This document shows, piece after piece, positions 1 through 7,012 of a stretch of DNA of 14,891 nucleotides. Made by a program: the position numbers and the translations under genes. Position 1 is the first letter of the stretch, and each line of letters begins with the position of its first letter. This stretch comes from Brevundimonas sp. UBA7534 (GTDB lineage: Bacteria > Pseudomonadota > Alphaproteobacteria > Caulobacterales > Caulobacteraceae): NCBI RefSeq assembly GCF_002479325.1, contig NZ_DLMO01000010.1, positions 1 to 14,891 on the forward strand, in the 5' to 3' direction. A model generated the notes under the pieces. The model had not been told where the DNA came from. It saw only the letters and a program-made list of their open reading frames with translations, and made no database searches.

Positions 1-70
1 AAATGAGTCCGGACCCTAGGAGCCGCGCCATGCTAGGCTCCGGCTTCCTGGGAGCGCGCGCGGCGATTCG

Positions 71-772
71 ATGGTCGATCTGACGTCTGAAATGGCCGGC
101 CTGTGGGCGGCGCTGGGGCCGGCCCCGGCGCATCGCGCGCGCGTCATCCAGTTCGCCTCGGCGGCTTCGGGCGAAGGGGTGTCCACGGTCGCCCGCGAAT
201 ACGCCCGCCTGGCGGCGGTGCGGGCCCGCAAGCCCGTCTGGCTGATCGACGGCGACCTGACCCAGCAGGGTCAACTGGAAGCCGTGGCGGCGGAGGCGGA
301 TCGCTTCGGCCAGCTGGGCAAGCCGGCCCAGGCGTCACCCGACGGATCGTGCTTCTTCGCCGTGACGCCGCGCGTGGTGGGCCGCGACGGCAAGCCGGTG
401 CCGGCGGCGCGCCTGATGACCGCAAGGCCCTGCCTGGGGGGGCGGCTTTGGGTGACGCGCTTCCACATGGAGGCGCTGCGTTCGGGGCACCGGGTCGAGG
501 CGATCGGCGAGCCGCGCTATTGGGATGCGCTGCGCCCCCACGCCGACACCATCGTGATCGACGCCCCGGCGGCCGACCGCAACGACATGGCGATCATCCT
601 GGCGCCTTTCGTCGACATGACGGTGCTGGTGGTCGCGGCCGAGAGCACCGCCGCCAACGAGCCGGTCATCCTTCGCGACGAGATCGAGGCGGTAGGCGGC
701 CGCATCGCCGGCGTGGTGATGAACCGCTCCACCTACAAGGCGCCCGGCTTCCTCAAGCGTCTGGCGGGGTAG
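71..772 (+). CDS. hfsB: HfsB-like polysaccharide co-polymerase ATPase (degenerate CpsD/Wzc-type domain)
   Basis: A 233-residue protein with the layout of the cytoplasmic MinD/CpsD-like domain of bacterial tyrosine autokinases, which in holdfast loci is a separate protein (HfsB) partnering the membrane chain-length protein HfsA. A P-loop-like segment SAASGEGVSTVA lies at residues 30-41, a Walker A' WLIDGDL at 58-64 and a Walker B IVIDAP at 161-166. The Walker A lysine expected in GEGKST is valine (V37), and the C-terminus has no tyrosine cluster, so ATP hydrolysis and autophosphorylation look doubtful. The ATG at 71 is the only possible start: an in-frame TAG sits at 17-19 and no other start codon lies between. 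No good Shine-Dalgarno is placed in front of it (GGGAG at 50-54 is too far). The family assignment rests on motifs. The hfsB name rests on motifs plus the hfsG-hfsF-hfsE genes next door and is an inference. The upstream partner genes would lie left of the window. Confidence 0.68.
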   Translation: MVDLTSEMAGLWAALGPAPAHRARVIQFASAASGEGVSTVAREYARLAAVRARKPVWLIDGDLTQQGQLEAVAAEADRFGQLGKPAQASPDGSCFFAVTPRVVGRDGKPVPAARLMTARPCLGGRLWVTRFHMEALRSGHRVEAIGEPRYWDALRPHADTIVIDAPAADRNDMAIILAPFVDMTVLVVAAESTAANEPVILRDEIEAVGGRIAGVVMNRSTYKAPGFLKRLAG

Positions 773-794
773 GCTCCGCGCGGGACGCGGAGCC
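772..794. terminator. GC-rich hairpin between convergent genes, candidate bidirectional terminator
   Basis: A perfect 9-bp stem, GGCTCCGCG (772-780) with CGCGGAGCC (786-794), closes a 5-base loop CGGGA. It begins on the last base of the hfsB stop codon and ends 9 bases before the stop codon of the opposing hydrolase gene. There is no clear T-run on either side, so termination strength is uncertain, but the stem and placement fit a shared terminator. Confidence 0.6.
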
Positions 795-803
795 CGTCGT
801 CGC

Positions 804-1775
804 TCAGCTTCTGATGAAGGCCAACAGGTCGGCGTTGATCACCTCGGCGTGGGTGGTGCACATGCCGTGCGGGAAGCCCGGATAGATCTTCAGCGTGCCG
901 TCCCGCAGAAGCGGGGCGGACAGCCGGGCGGAATCGTCGATGGGCACGACCTGGTCGTCGTCGCCATGCATGACCAGGGTCGGAACCGTGATGGCCTTCA
1001 GATCCTCGGTGAAGTCGGTCTCCGAGAACGCCTTGATGCAGTCGTAGTGGGCCTTGGCGCCGCCCATCATCCCCTGTCGCCACCAGTTCCGAATCACGCC
1101 TTCGGAAACGTCGGCGTTCGGGCGGTTGAAGCCGTAGAAGGGGCCTGTCGGGACATCGAGGAAGAACTGCGCCCGGTTGGCCGCCAGGGCCGCACGGAAG
1201 CCGTCGAATACCTCGATCGGCAGGCCGCCGGGATTGGCCTCGGTCTTGAGCATGATCGGCGGGACGGCTCCGATCAGCACGGCCTTGGCCACCCGCCCGC
1301 CGCCGCCGTGACGGGCGACATAGCGCGCGACCTCGCCGCCGCCGGTCGAGTGACCGACGTGCACCGCATTCTTGAGGTCCAACGCCTGCACCACGGCCGC
1401 GACGTCGGCGGCGTAGGTGTCCATCTCGTTGCCCGTGTCGGTCTGGGCGGAACGGCCGTGCCCGCGGCGATCATGGGCGACGACGCGGAAGCCCTGCTGC
1501 AGGAAGAACAGCATCTGCGCGTCCCAGTCGTCGGCGCTGAGCGGCCAGCCGTGGTGGAAGACGATCGGCTGGGCGTCCTTGGGACCCCAGTCCTTGTAGA
1601 AAATTTCGACGCCGTCGGTCGTGGTCACAAAAGCCATGGTCGTGTCGCCTTCGCGGGTTCGGGTTGTGAGGAAATCCGCCGCCGCGGCGGGCGTGGCGGC
1701 GGTCAGGCCAAGCGCCGCGGCGCCGACGAGAACGTCTCGTCGGGCAGGCCCCTGGTCGGTCGGGTACGCGGTCAT
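804..1775 (-). CDS. Alpha/beta hydrolase of the non-heme chloroperoxidase/esterase group with N-terminal Tat signal
   Basis: A 323-residue alpha/beta hydrolase. The nucleophile elbow GHSTGG places the catalytic Ser at 143, HGDDDQVVP gives Asp274, and GFPHGM gives His303. [11 protein letters not shown] (74-84) provides the oxyanion-hole region and HDRRGHGRS (101-109) is a typical family motif. Relatives called non-heme chloroperoxidases usually begin at the position of Met47 ([18 protein letters not shown]). Here about 46 residues precede it, with [23 protein letters not shown] (11-33), a twin-arginine, hydrophobic, alanine-rich segment that looks like a Tat signal peptide. The start at 1775 is chosen because GAGAGGAG lies 8 bases upstream of it; the inner ATG at 1637 has only a weak ribosome site. 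The gene is downstream of, and codirectional with, the glycosyltransferase operon, 129 bases away. These enzymes are mostly promiscuous esterases/perhydrolases; the substrate is unknown. Family confidence is high, export moderate, and a holdfast role speculative. Confidence 0.85.
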   Translation of the reverse strand: MTAYPTDQGPARRDVLVGAAALGLTAATPAAAADFLTTRTREGDTTMAFVTTTDGVEIFYKDWGPKDAQPIVFHHGWPLSADDWDAQMLFFLQQGFRVVAHDRRGHGRSAQTDTGNEMDTYAADVAAVVQALDLKNAVHVGHSTGGGEVARYVARHGGGGRVAKAVLIGAVPPIMLKTEANPGGLPIEVFDGFRAALAANRAQFFLDVPTGPFYGFNRPNADVSEGVIRNWWRQGMMGGAKAHYDCIKAFSETDFTEDLKAITVPTLVMHGDDDQVVPIDDSARLSAPLLRDGTLKIYPGFPHGMCTTHAEVINADLLAFIRS

Positions 1776-1783
1776 CGGGCACG

Positions 1784-1791
1784 CTCCTCTC
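1784..1791 (-). promoter_or_regulatory. Ribosome binding site fixing the long (signal-peptide) start of the hydrolase
   Basis: On the minus strand GAGAGGAG lies 8 bases before the ATG at 1775. It supports the start that includes the Tat-like signal, in preference to the usual family start at 1637. Confidence 0.6.
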
Positions 1792-1904
1792 TGGGCGTCC
1801 GGCGGCGGGGAGGCGCGCCGGACGGGATGGGGGAAGCGGGCGTGACCATACCGCAAGGGCTGCGGGTCCGCTCGGAGATTCTCGCTATCCGAAACCCGAG
1901 GTGA

Positions 1905-2828
1905 TCAGGGCCGAAGCAGGGCGGCGCCGTATAGCCGGGGCTCGAAGCGCTTCTGCCACATGACCTTGCCGAGGCCCCTGACCGTCCGGTCGTAGGCCTG
2001 GGCGCGCGCGGGACGGCGCAGCAGGAACAGCGCCAGCGACGCCAGCCCCCAGACCCCGGCCTGCGCCGCGCCGATCAGCATCCAGCGCGCGACGCCCGCC
2101 CAGTCGCGAGCCGCCGCGGCGGTCTGGCTGGGGCCTTGGCCATAGGCGAAGGCGCGGGTCAGGGCGTAGCGCAGGGTGGCGCGGTGGGGCGGGGCGAACT
2201 CGTCCACCCAGGCGTCGGCGGCCCAGCCGTAGCGGCCGCCACGCGCGGACAGGGCGGCGAACAGCTTGTCATCCTCGCCCCCCGTCTGGTCGGCGGCGGT
2301 GTCGAACGGGGCCGGGCCGGGCAGGGCGCTGGCCCGCACCATCAGCGAGTTTCCGCAGCCCCAGGGTTCGTCCAGCGGGCCGGTCTCGGCCGGGCCGGCG
2401 CGGCCGAAGAAGGTCTCCAGATAGGACGTGGTCCAGCCTGTGCTAGCGGGCACGCGGCCCCGGATCGGGCCGAACACCACGTCGGCCCCGGTCTGGACCT
2501 GCGCCTCCAGCAGGGCGGCCAGCCAGCGAGACGAAGCGGCCTCGTCGTCGTCCAGGAAGGCGATCAGGGGCGCGTCGGTCGCGGCGAGGCCCGCGTTGCG
2601 CGCCGTGGCCACGCCGGGCGCGGGTGCAGCCGCATAGACCAGCGGAATAGGCGCTTGGTCCGTCAGCCGTGCGACCAGGGGCGCCGCCGAGCCGTCCGGG
2701 TCGTTGTCGGCGACGACGACGTTGGCGATGCGATCCAGGGCCTCGACCTGGGCGAAGACCGAGCGCAGCGCGCGCTCCAGACTGTCCGGGCGGCGCAGGG
2801 TCGGAATGACGATGGCGACGTCGTGCAT
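1905..2828 (-). CDS. Family 2 glycosyltransferase, second GT of the holdfast-type operon
   Basis: A 307-residue GT-A-fold glycosyltransferase. VAIVIPTLRRPDSLERAL (4-21) is the GT2 opening strand, DNDPDGS (41-47) the nucleotide-binding turn, APGVATARNAGL (70-81) the conserved ARN segment, FLDDDE (91-96) the metal/UDP-sugar DXD region, and GGEDDKLF (183-190) the ED motif with the likely catalytic base. A hydrophobic stretch near 250-270 followed by RRP suggests C-terminal membrane association. The ATG at 2828 overlaps the hfsG stop by one base (TGATG), implying translational coupling. It presumably adds one sugar to the lipid-linked holdfast repeat. HfsL, a second holdfast GT2 that C. crescentus encodes outside its hfs locus, is a possible equivalent, but I cannot establish orthology and give no symbol. 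GT2 assignment is secure; donor and acceptor are unknown. Confidence 0.9.
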   Translation of the reverse strand: MHDVAIVIPTLRRPDSLERALRSVFAQVEALDRIANVVVADNDPDGSAAPLVARLTDQAPIPLVYAAAPAPGVATARNAGLAATDAPLIAFLDDDEAASSRWLAALLEAQVQTGADVVFGPIRGRVPASTGWTTSYLETFFGRAGPAETGPLDEPWGCGNSLMVRASALPGPAPFDTAADQTGGEDDKLFAALSARGGRYGWAADAWVDEFAPPHRATLRYALTRAFAYGQGPSQTAAAARDWAGVARWMLIGAAQAGVWGLASLALFLLRRPARAQAYDRTVRGLGKVMWQKRFEPRLYGAALLRP

Positions 2829-3760
2829 CAGACCGCCTCTGCGTAAACGGACGCGCGGTACAGACGCAGGGCGAAGGCGCGCGCCTTGACCGGCAGCGGC
2901 GCGGCCTCGGCCGCCGCGCGCGCCAGGCGACGCAGGACCGGCAGACCCGGCAGCCGCTTCAACGCCCGTGCGGTGCGATAGCTGGGATAGGCCTGGACGA
3001 TCTGGGGATGCAGGGCCACGACGCGGGCGAAGTTGCCGGCGCCCTGGTCGAACTTGCGCGCCAGGGCCTGCACCGTGTCCAGGCCCATGTGGGTCGCGGG
3101 ATTGTCGATGTGGACGACCTCGAACCGGCGCGACACGCGCATGGCCCATTCCACGTCTTCCCAGCCCCAGCCGGAAAAGCCCGGATCGAAGGCCTCGGCG
3201 GCGAAGACGTCGCGCCGCACCAGCAGGTTGGACGTATAGACGTACTTCTCGGGCTGCCTGGCCCGCTCCGTGGCGGGCAGGCATTCGGATGCGCCGGACA
3301 GGGCGCGATGTACGGCGTAGCGCGGCTCGTTCGGCGCCTGTTCCAGCGAAAAGCCGCCGAAGGCGACGGCCGGATTTCGCGCCGCGATCAGGGCGATCCA
3401 GGTTTGCAGGAAATCCGGCGAATCCGGCTTCATGTCGCTGTCCAGGAAAAGCCAGGCGTCGGCCCGCGCCGCCGTCGTCAGCCGGTTGCGCCCCCGCGCG
3501 CGGCCCTCGTTGACGGCCAGGGTGATCAGGCGGGCCGGCAGGGCCAACCCGTCAAGCGCGGCTCCAAGCCGGGCGGTCAGGTCGGCATCGCCCGTGCCGT
3601 CGTCCAACAGCACCATCTCGACCGCGCCGTTCAAGGCGGCGGCCTCCTGATCCAGTTGGCGGATCAGGTCGCCGGGATTGTCGCCCAGGAACGGGATCAG
3701 CACCGACAGCGTCGGCGCAGCCCCCGTCCATGCGGCGTTGTCGCGGACGGCGGCGCTCAC
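2828..3760 (-). CDS. hfsG: Family 2 glycosyltransferase, HfsG-like holdfast biosynthesis enzyme
   Basis: A 310-residue GT2 enzyme. TLSVLIPFLGD (17-27) is the first strand, LLDDGTGD (51-58) the nucleotide site, NEGRARGRNR (84-93) the conserved RN segment, FLDSDMKPD (105-113) the DXD motif, and FSGWGWEDVEW (195-205) the ED motif region that carries the probable base. The start is the GTG at 3760. It overlaps the flippase stop by four bases (GTGA), GGAG lies seven bases upstream, and no nearer ATG precedes the first GT2 strand. In C. crescentus hfsG sits directly downstream of hfsF, as here, so the name rests on position plus size and family. It acts at the cytoplasmic face on undecaprenyl-linked intermediates; HfsG in Caulobacter is linked to elongation of the N-acetylglucosamine-containing chain. 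The GT2 call is firm; the HfsG name is likely but not proven. Confidence 0.85.
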   Translation of the reverse strand: MSAAVRDNAAWTGAAPTLSVLIPFLGDNPGDLIRQLDQEAAALNGAVEMVLLDDGTGDADLTARLGAALDGLALPARLITLAVNEGRARGRNRLTTAARADAWLFLDSDMKPDSPDFLQTWIALIAARNPAVAFGGFSLEQAPNEPRYAVHRALSGASECLPATERARQPEKYVYTSNLLVRRDVFAAEAFDPGFSGWGWEDVEWAMRVSRRFEVVHIDNPATHMGLDTVQALARKFDQGAGNFARVVALHPQIVQAYPSYRTARALKRLPGLPVLRRLARAAAEAAPLPVKARAFALRLYRASVYAEAV

Positions 3761-5217
3761 GCCACGACTCCGCGTCGGGCGGCGACCAGCCGGGCCAGGG
3801 TGTCGCGCACGCCCGCCGCATTCAGCGTCAGCGCGGCCGCCGCATAGATCAGGGCGCCGACCCCGGCGTCCAGCATCAGTTCCACGAAGCCGCCCAGCGC
3901 CGGCAGGGGCGCGACCGCCAACGCCATCACGCCCGAGGCGACGCCGCATCGGATCAGGCTGTCCCACGGGATGGGCAGGGCGATGGCGCGCCTGCTGATG
4001 ATTAGGCAGGCGATCAGGCCGATGGCGAAGCTGGCGGCGGTCGAGACGGCCGCTCCCGTCACCCCCAGGCGCGGGATCAGCACCAGGTTCAACAGCACGT
4101 TGGAGATCGCCGGAATCGCCATGGTGACCAGCAGCAGGCCCGTCTTCTTGGCCAGGGTGAAGCCGAAGCCGAAATAATAGGCGATCATGCCCGACAGGAA
4201 GGCCGAGACGGCGATCCAGGGCGTGACCATGACGGCGGCCGCGCGCAGGTCCTGGCCGATCATCAGCTCGGCCATCGGCCGCGCCACCAGCCCCAGGCCG
4301 ACCGCCGCCGGCAGGCCGATCAGGATCAGGGTCGAACCCTGCTCCAGCGCGGTCTGGCGCAGCGCCTCGCGCCCGCCGCGCTCCAGCGCCATGACCATGG
4401 CCGGCGCCCCGGCCGCGCCCAGCCAGATGAACATGACGTCCAGGGTGCGGTTCGCCAGGCTGTAGCTGGCGTGATAGGCGCCGACCGCCGACGCGTCCAT
4501 GAAGGCGGCCAGCAGGAATCGGTCGGTCGAGGCCAGGACGACCGCCAGGGTCAGGGACGCCGCGATCGGATAGCCGTAGGCGGCGTAGGCCTTCAGCCGC
4601 GCGCGATCCACAGCGCCGCCCTGTGACTGGCGCAGTTCGCCGGGCAGGATGAAGGGCAGGGCGAACAGAGGCGCGACCGCCAGGCCGACCAGGGGCGAGG
4701 CGGCGCCGGCCCCGGCCAGGGCGAAGCCGGCCCCGACCAGAAAGCCCAGGATCGCCACCGCCATGTCCACGGCGGCGGCCTTGGACACCTCTCCGGCGGC
4801 GCGGTAACGCTCCTGCGCCAGCTTGGCCAGGTTGCGCGCCGGCGCGCCCGCCAGGCCGAACGCCACCGCCAGCTTCAGCCCTGGCGTCAGCGGCAGCAGC
4901 CACACCGTCAGGGCCACCACCGGGATGAAGACGGCGATCAGGGCGAAGGAGGTCCGGTACAGGCTGGCGAAATGGGCAGCCAGGCCCTCGGGCGTGCGCT
5001 CGGCCGCCCAGAACCGCGCCATCGACGCCTCCAGCCAGGTGAAGGTCGCCGTGTGCACCAGGGTCGTGACCGAAAAGGCCAGGGCGTAGTGGCCGAAGTC
5101 GTCGGGGCTGAGCAGGCGGGTGAAGACGACGATGGTCAGGAACCCGACCACGCCCTGGACGACCTGCGCGGGCAGGTATCCCCAGACCCCGCGCCAGAAC
5201 ATGCGCTTCTCGCTCAA
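3757..5217 (-). CDS. hfsF: Wzx/RfbX-type polysaccharide flippase, HfsF-like
   Basis: A protein of about 486 residues, almost entirely hydrophobic with 12-14 probable membrane helices. It carries the MATE/Wzx-like N-terminal pattern LPAQVVQGVVGFLTIVVFTRLLSPDDFGHYALAFS (14-48), which recurs in polysaccharide lipid-carrier exporters. It would move the undecaprenyl-diphosphate-linked holdfast oligosaccharide from the cytoplasmic to the periplasmic leaflet. It lies between the sugar-phosphate transferase and HfsG-like genes, the same order as hfsE-hfsF-hfsG in C. crescentus. The start is not certain. A TTG at 5217 overlaps the hfsE stop by four bases (TTGA), but an ATG at 5202, five codons in, would give 481 residues and a more common start codon; neither has a strong Shine-Dalgarno. 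The flippase family call is strong; the hfsF name rests mainly on synteny. Confidence 0.85.
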   Translation of the reverse strand: MSEKRMFWRGVWGYLPAQVVQGVVGFLTIVVFTRLLSPDDFGHYALAFSVTTLVHTATFTWLEASMARFWAAERTPEGLAAHFASLYRTSFALIAVFIPVVALTVWLLPLTPGLKLAVAFGLAGAPARNLAKLAQERYRAAGEVSKAAAVDMAVAILGFLVGAGFALAGAGAASPLVGLAVAPLFALPFILPGELRQSQGGAVDRARLKAYAAYGYPIAASLTLAVVLASTDRFLLAAFMDASAVGAYHASYSLANRTLDVMFIWLGAAGAPAMVMALERGGREALRQTALEQGSTLILIGLPAAVGLGLVARPMAELMIGQDLRAAAVMVTPWIAVSAFLSGMIAYYFGFGFTLAKKTGLLLVTMAIPAISNVLLNLVLIPRLGVTGAAVSTAASFAIGLIACLIISRRAIALPIPWDSLIRCGVASGVMALAVAPLPALGGFVELMLDAGVGALIYAAAALTLNAAGVRDTLARLVAARRGVVA

Positions 5218-6755
5218 CGCACGGCCGCCCGGTCACCCAGCAGTACGGGAAGCGTGACCAGCAGGATCCGCAGGTCCAGCCACAGCGACTGGCGCTCGAC
5301 ATAGTCGAGATCCAGCTGCACCCGGCGGCGCACGTCCGCCGCGTCGTGCAGCGGTCCGCGCGAGCCCCGCACGGCGGCCCAACCGGTCATGCCCGGCTTG
5401 ATCCGGTGACGGTGGGCGTATTCGGCGACCAGCCGGGCCGACTCGGTCTCGCCGGTCTTCATGCCGATGGCGTGCGGGCGCGGGCCGACCAGCGACATCT
5501 CGCCGCTCAGGACATTGAACAGCTGCGGGAGCTCGTCCAGGCTGGTGGCCCGGATGAAGCGCCCTACGCGCGTCACGCGGTCGTCGCCGACCGTCACCTG
5601 GCGGCTGGCCGTGGCGTCGGCCGCCTCGTGGCGCATGGATCGGAACTTCCACACCACGATCTCTTCCTGGTTGAAGCCGTGGCGGCGCTGGCGGAAGAAG
5701 ACCGGTCCGGGGCTGTCCAGCCGGATGGCCAGGGCGGTCAGCGCCATCAGCGGCGCGGCGGCGACCAGGGCGGCGGCGCCGATCAGCAGATCCTGCAGCC
5801 GCTTGTTGAAGGCGCGGCGGTCCGGGTCCTGCGGGCCCTCCAGCGGCGCCAGCGGGGCCGAGGCCAGCCGCTCCAGCGCGGCGTCGCCCGTCTCGGAATC
5901 GACCAGCACGGTCAGCGGGTTGGGCAGAGTCTCCAACCGGCGGGTCAGTTCGCGAATCCGCGGCCCGCCCTGGGCGTCGATGGCCAGGACGATGCGGTCG
6001 ACATAGGGCGTCATGCGGTGGTGCAGCAGGGCCTCGGCGTCGCCCAGCACGGGCACGCCGGCGACGCTGTCGGGCGAACGGCTAAGCCGGTCGTCGAAGA
6101 CGCCCAGGACGTTGAGGTCGCGTCGCTCCAGCGCGCGCCGGATCACCGCCTCGGCGTGTTTCGTGGCGCCGACGATGACGATGTTGGGGGCCAGCGCCCC
6201 CTGGCGACGCCAGCGCGCCACGAGCGACAGCCACAGGGCGTGAAGCCCGGCGATCAGGGCGACCGAACCGATGGCCCAGGCCACAGCCGCGTCCAGCGAC
6301 TGACGCTCCGGGGCCTGCCGGTCCAGCAGCAGGCCCAGGCCGACCGCGAGCACGGCGGCGGCCAGGGTCACGCCCAGAACCGCGGCGACGTGGCTGGCCG
6401 CCGAGCGCTCCCGTCCGAAGCGGTAGAGGCCCAGGCCGCGCAGCAGGCCCAGCACGGCGACCACGCCGGCGGCCGTCGGCGCCGCCTCGGCCAGGCTGAG
6501 CGACAGCAGGCCGTCGGTAGCCGACATCCCCAGGGCGGCGACGCCCAGGGCGGTCAGCGCCAGCACGTCCGTCGCACGGAAATAATGCGCCGCCAGCCGA
6601 ACGCCGGACCGTTGGCGCGCGCTCAGCCAGACGTCGGGCCGAAAGGGTCCGCGCGCCGCGCGTCCGTCAGTGGCGCGCCTCGGCGACATAGCCGCGCCCG
6701 CCGCGCCCGACCGGGCGGCGGGCGCGTCGACCAGAGGGGAGGCGCAGTCGGGCAT
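5214..6755 (-). CDS. hfsE: Polyisoprenyl-phosphate hexose-1-phosphate transferase (HfsE/WbaP/WcaJ family)
   Basis: A 513-residue initiating transferase of the bacterial sugar-transferase family, which moves a hexose-1-phosphate from a UDP-sugar to undecaprenyl phosphate at the inner membrane. An Arg/Ala-rich leader of about 50 residues precedes probable helices near 60-77, 95-112, 124-146 and 158-180. A Rossmann-like soluble domain follows (NIVIVGATKHAEAVIRRAL, 191-209), then a hydrophobic segment at 322-345 and the catalytic domain. The catalytic domain shows SPGPVFFRQRRHG (348-360), KFRSMR (370-375), TSLDELPQLFNVL (404-416) with the catalytic Asp407-Glu408 pair, SLVGPRPH (421-428) and RIKPGMTGWA (451-460). 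The length is normal for the full-length family. The start at 6755 is chosen as the longest open frame; an internal ATG at 6689 is possible, and neither has a clear ribosome site. It is the first gene of the leftward operon, so its promoter should lie in 6756-6881. HfsE is preferred over PssY/PssZ because hfsF and hfsG follow. Confidence 0.9.
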   Translation of the reverse strand: MPDCASPLVDAPAARSGAAGAAMSPRRATDGRAARGPFRPDVWLSARQRSGVRLAAHYFRATDVLALTALGVAALGMSATDGLLSLSLAEAAPTAAGVVAVLGLLRGLGLYRFGRERSAASHVAAVLGVTLAAAVLAVGLGLLLDRQAPERQSLDAAVAWAIGSVALIAGLHALWLSLVARWRRQGALAPNIVIVGATKHAEAVIRRALERRDLNVLGVFDDRLSRSPDSVAGVPVLGDAEALLHHRMTPYVDRIVLAIDAQGGPRIRELTRRLETLPNPLTVLVDSETGDAALERLASAPLAPLEGPQDPDRRAFNKRLQDLLIGAAALVAAAPLMALTALAIRLDSPGPVFFRQRRHGFNQEEIVVWKFRSMRHEAADATASRQVTVGDDRVTRVGRFIRATSLDELPQLFNVLSGEMSLVGPRPHAIGMKTGETESARLVAEYAHRHRIKPGMTGWAAVRGSRGPLHDAADVRRRVQLDLDYVERQSLWLDLRILLVTLPVLLGDRAAVR

Positions 6756-6842
6756 CGGCGTCCATGGACGTGGGCGAAGGCGGTCATATTGCCGGCCCCG
6801 CCTCTATGCCGCGTTAACGCACGACTTTCTCTCCAAGGCGGA

Positions 6843-6871
6843 TTGCGCGCGACAACGCGCTCCGCTATCGA
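6843..6871 (+). promoter_or_regulatory. Candidate housekeeping promoter for tRNA-Ser
   Basis: TTGCGCG (6843-6849) and GCTATCGA (6864-6871), 14 bases apart, resemble the Caulobacter housekeeping pattern TTGACGS-N10-14-GCTANAWC, with TTG and GCTA matching. The implied start, about 6-8 bases downstream, falls just before the tRNA at 6882. The match is partial. Confidence 0.35.
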
Positions 6872-6881
6872 CGCCTTCGCT

Positions 6882-6973
6882 GGAGACGTGGCCGAGTGGC
6901 TGAAGGCAACGGTTTGCTAAATCGTCGTACCCTGTAAGGGGTACCGAGGGTTCGAATCCCTCCGTCTCCGCCA
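6882..6973 (+). tRNA. tRNA-Ser (anticodon GCU), CCA encoded
   Basis: A complete 92-base cloverleaf. The acceptor stem GGAGACG (6882-6888) pairs with CGTCTCC (6963-6969), followed by discriminator G6970 and the encoded CCA (6971-6973). The D-arm region contains TGGCCGAGTGGCTGAAGGCA. The anticodon stem ACGGT (6909-6913) pairs with ATCGT (6921-6925), with one G-T pair. The loop TTGCTAA carries anticodon GCT at 6916-6918, reading the serine codons AGC and AGU. A long variable arm pairs GTACCC with GGGTAC, the class II hallmark of tRNA-Ser. The T-arm is GAGGG-TTCGAAT-CCCTC. No copy of its 3' end is visible elsewhere in the window, so there is no sign of an integrated element here. Confidence 0.97.
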
Positions 6974-6992
6974 GCCATTCCACCCCCTCTCA

Positions 6993-7009
6993 CCCGCGCG
7001 AGACGCGGG
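6993..7009. terminator. Hairpin between tRNA-Ser and the convergent dehydratase gene
   Basis: CCCGCG (6993-6998) pairs with CGCGGG (7004-7009) around the loop CGAGA. It lies 20 bases after the tRNA and 4 bases before the end of the opposing gene. It is a GC-rich stem without a T-run, so it is only a candidate bidirectional terminator. Confidence 0.45.
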
Positions 7010-7012
7010 CGC

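Noticed and set aside
19..41. Inverted repeat GGAGCC ... GGCTCC upstream of hfsB as a terminator of a preceding gene
   Set aside because: Only a 6-bp stem with an 11-base loop and no T-run. The preceding gene is not in the window, so nothing supports the role.
6780..6819. hfsE promoter formed by TTAACGC and GCAATATG on the minus strand
   Set aside because: Each element resembles the Caulobacter consensus, but the 18-base gap between them is longer than the usual 10-14, so I do not list it as a promoter.
6811..6820. GCGTTAACGC, a perfect 10-bp palindrome upstream of hfsE, as a CtrA or other operator
   Set aside because: It holds only one TTAA, without the second TTAA at the CtrA spacing (TTAA-N7-TTAA). 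A short palindrome like this can arise by chance.
5346..6920. A 524-codon open frame on the plus strand opposite hfsE, running into tRNA-Ser
   Set aside because: The product is a Gln/Arg/Gly/His-rich shadow sequence without motifs, it overlaps a tRNA gene, and the opposite strand encodes a convincing sugar transferase.
6882..6973. tRNA-Ser as the attachment site of an integrated element, given the change of gene content on either side
   Set aside because: No integrase gene and no second copy of the tRNA 3' end are visible, and both sides look like ordinary chromosomal genes of the same base composition.
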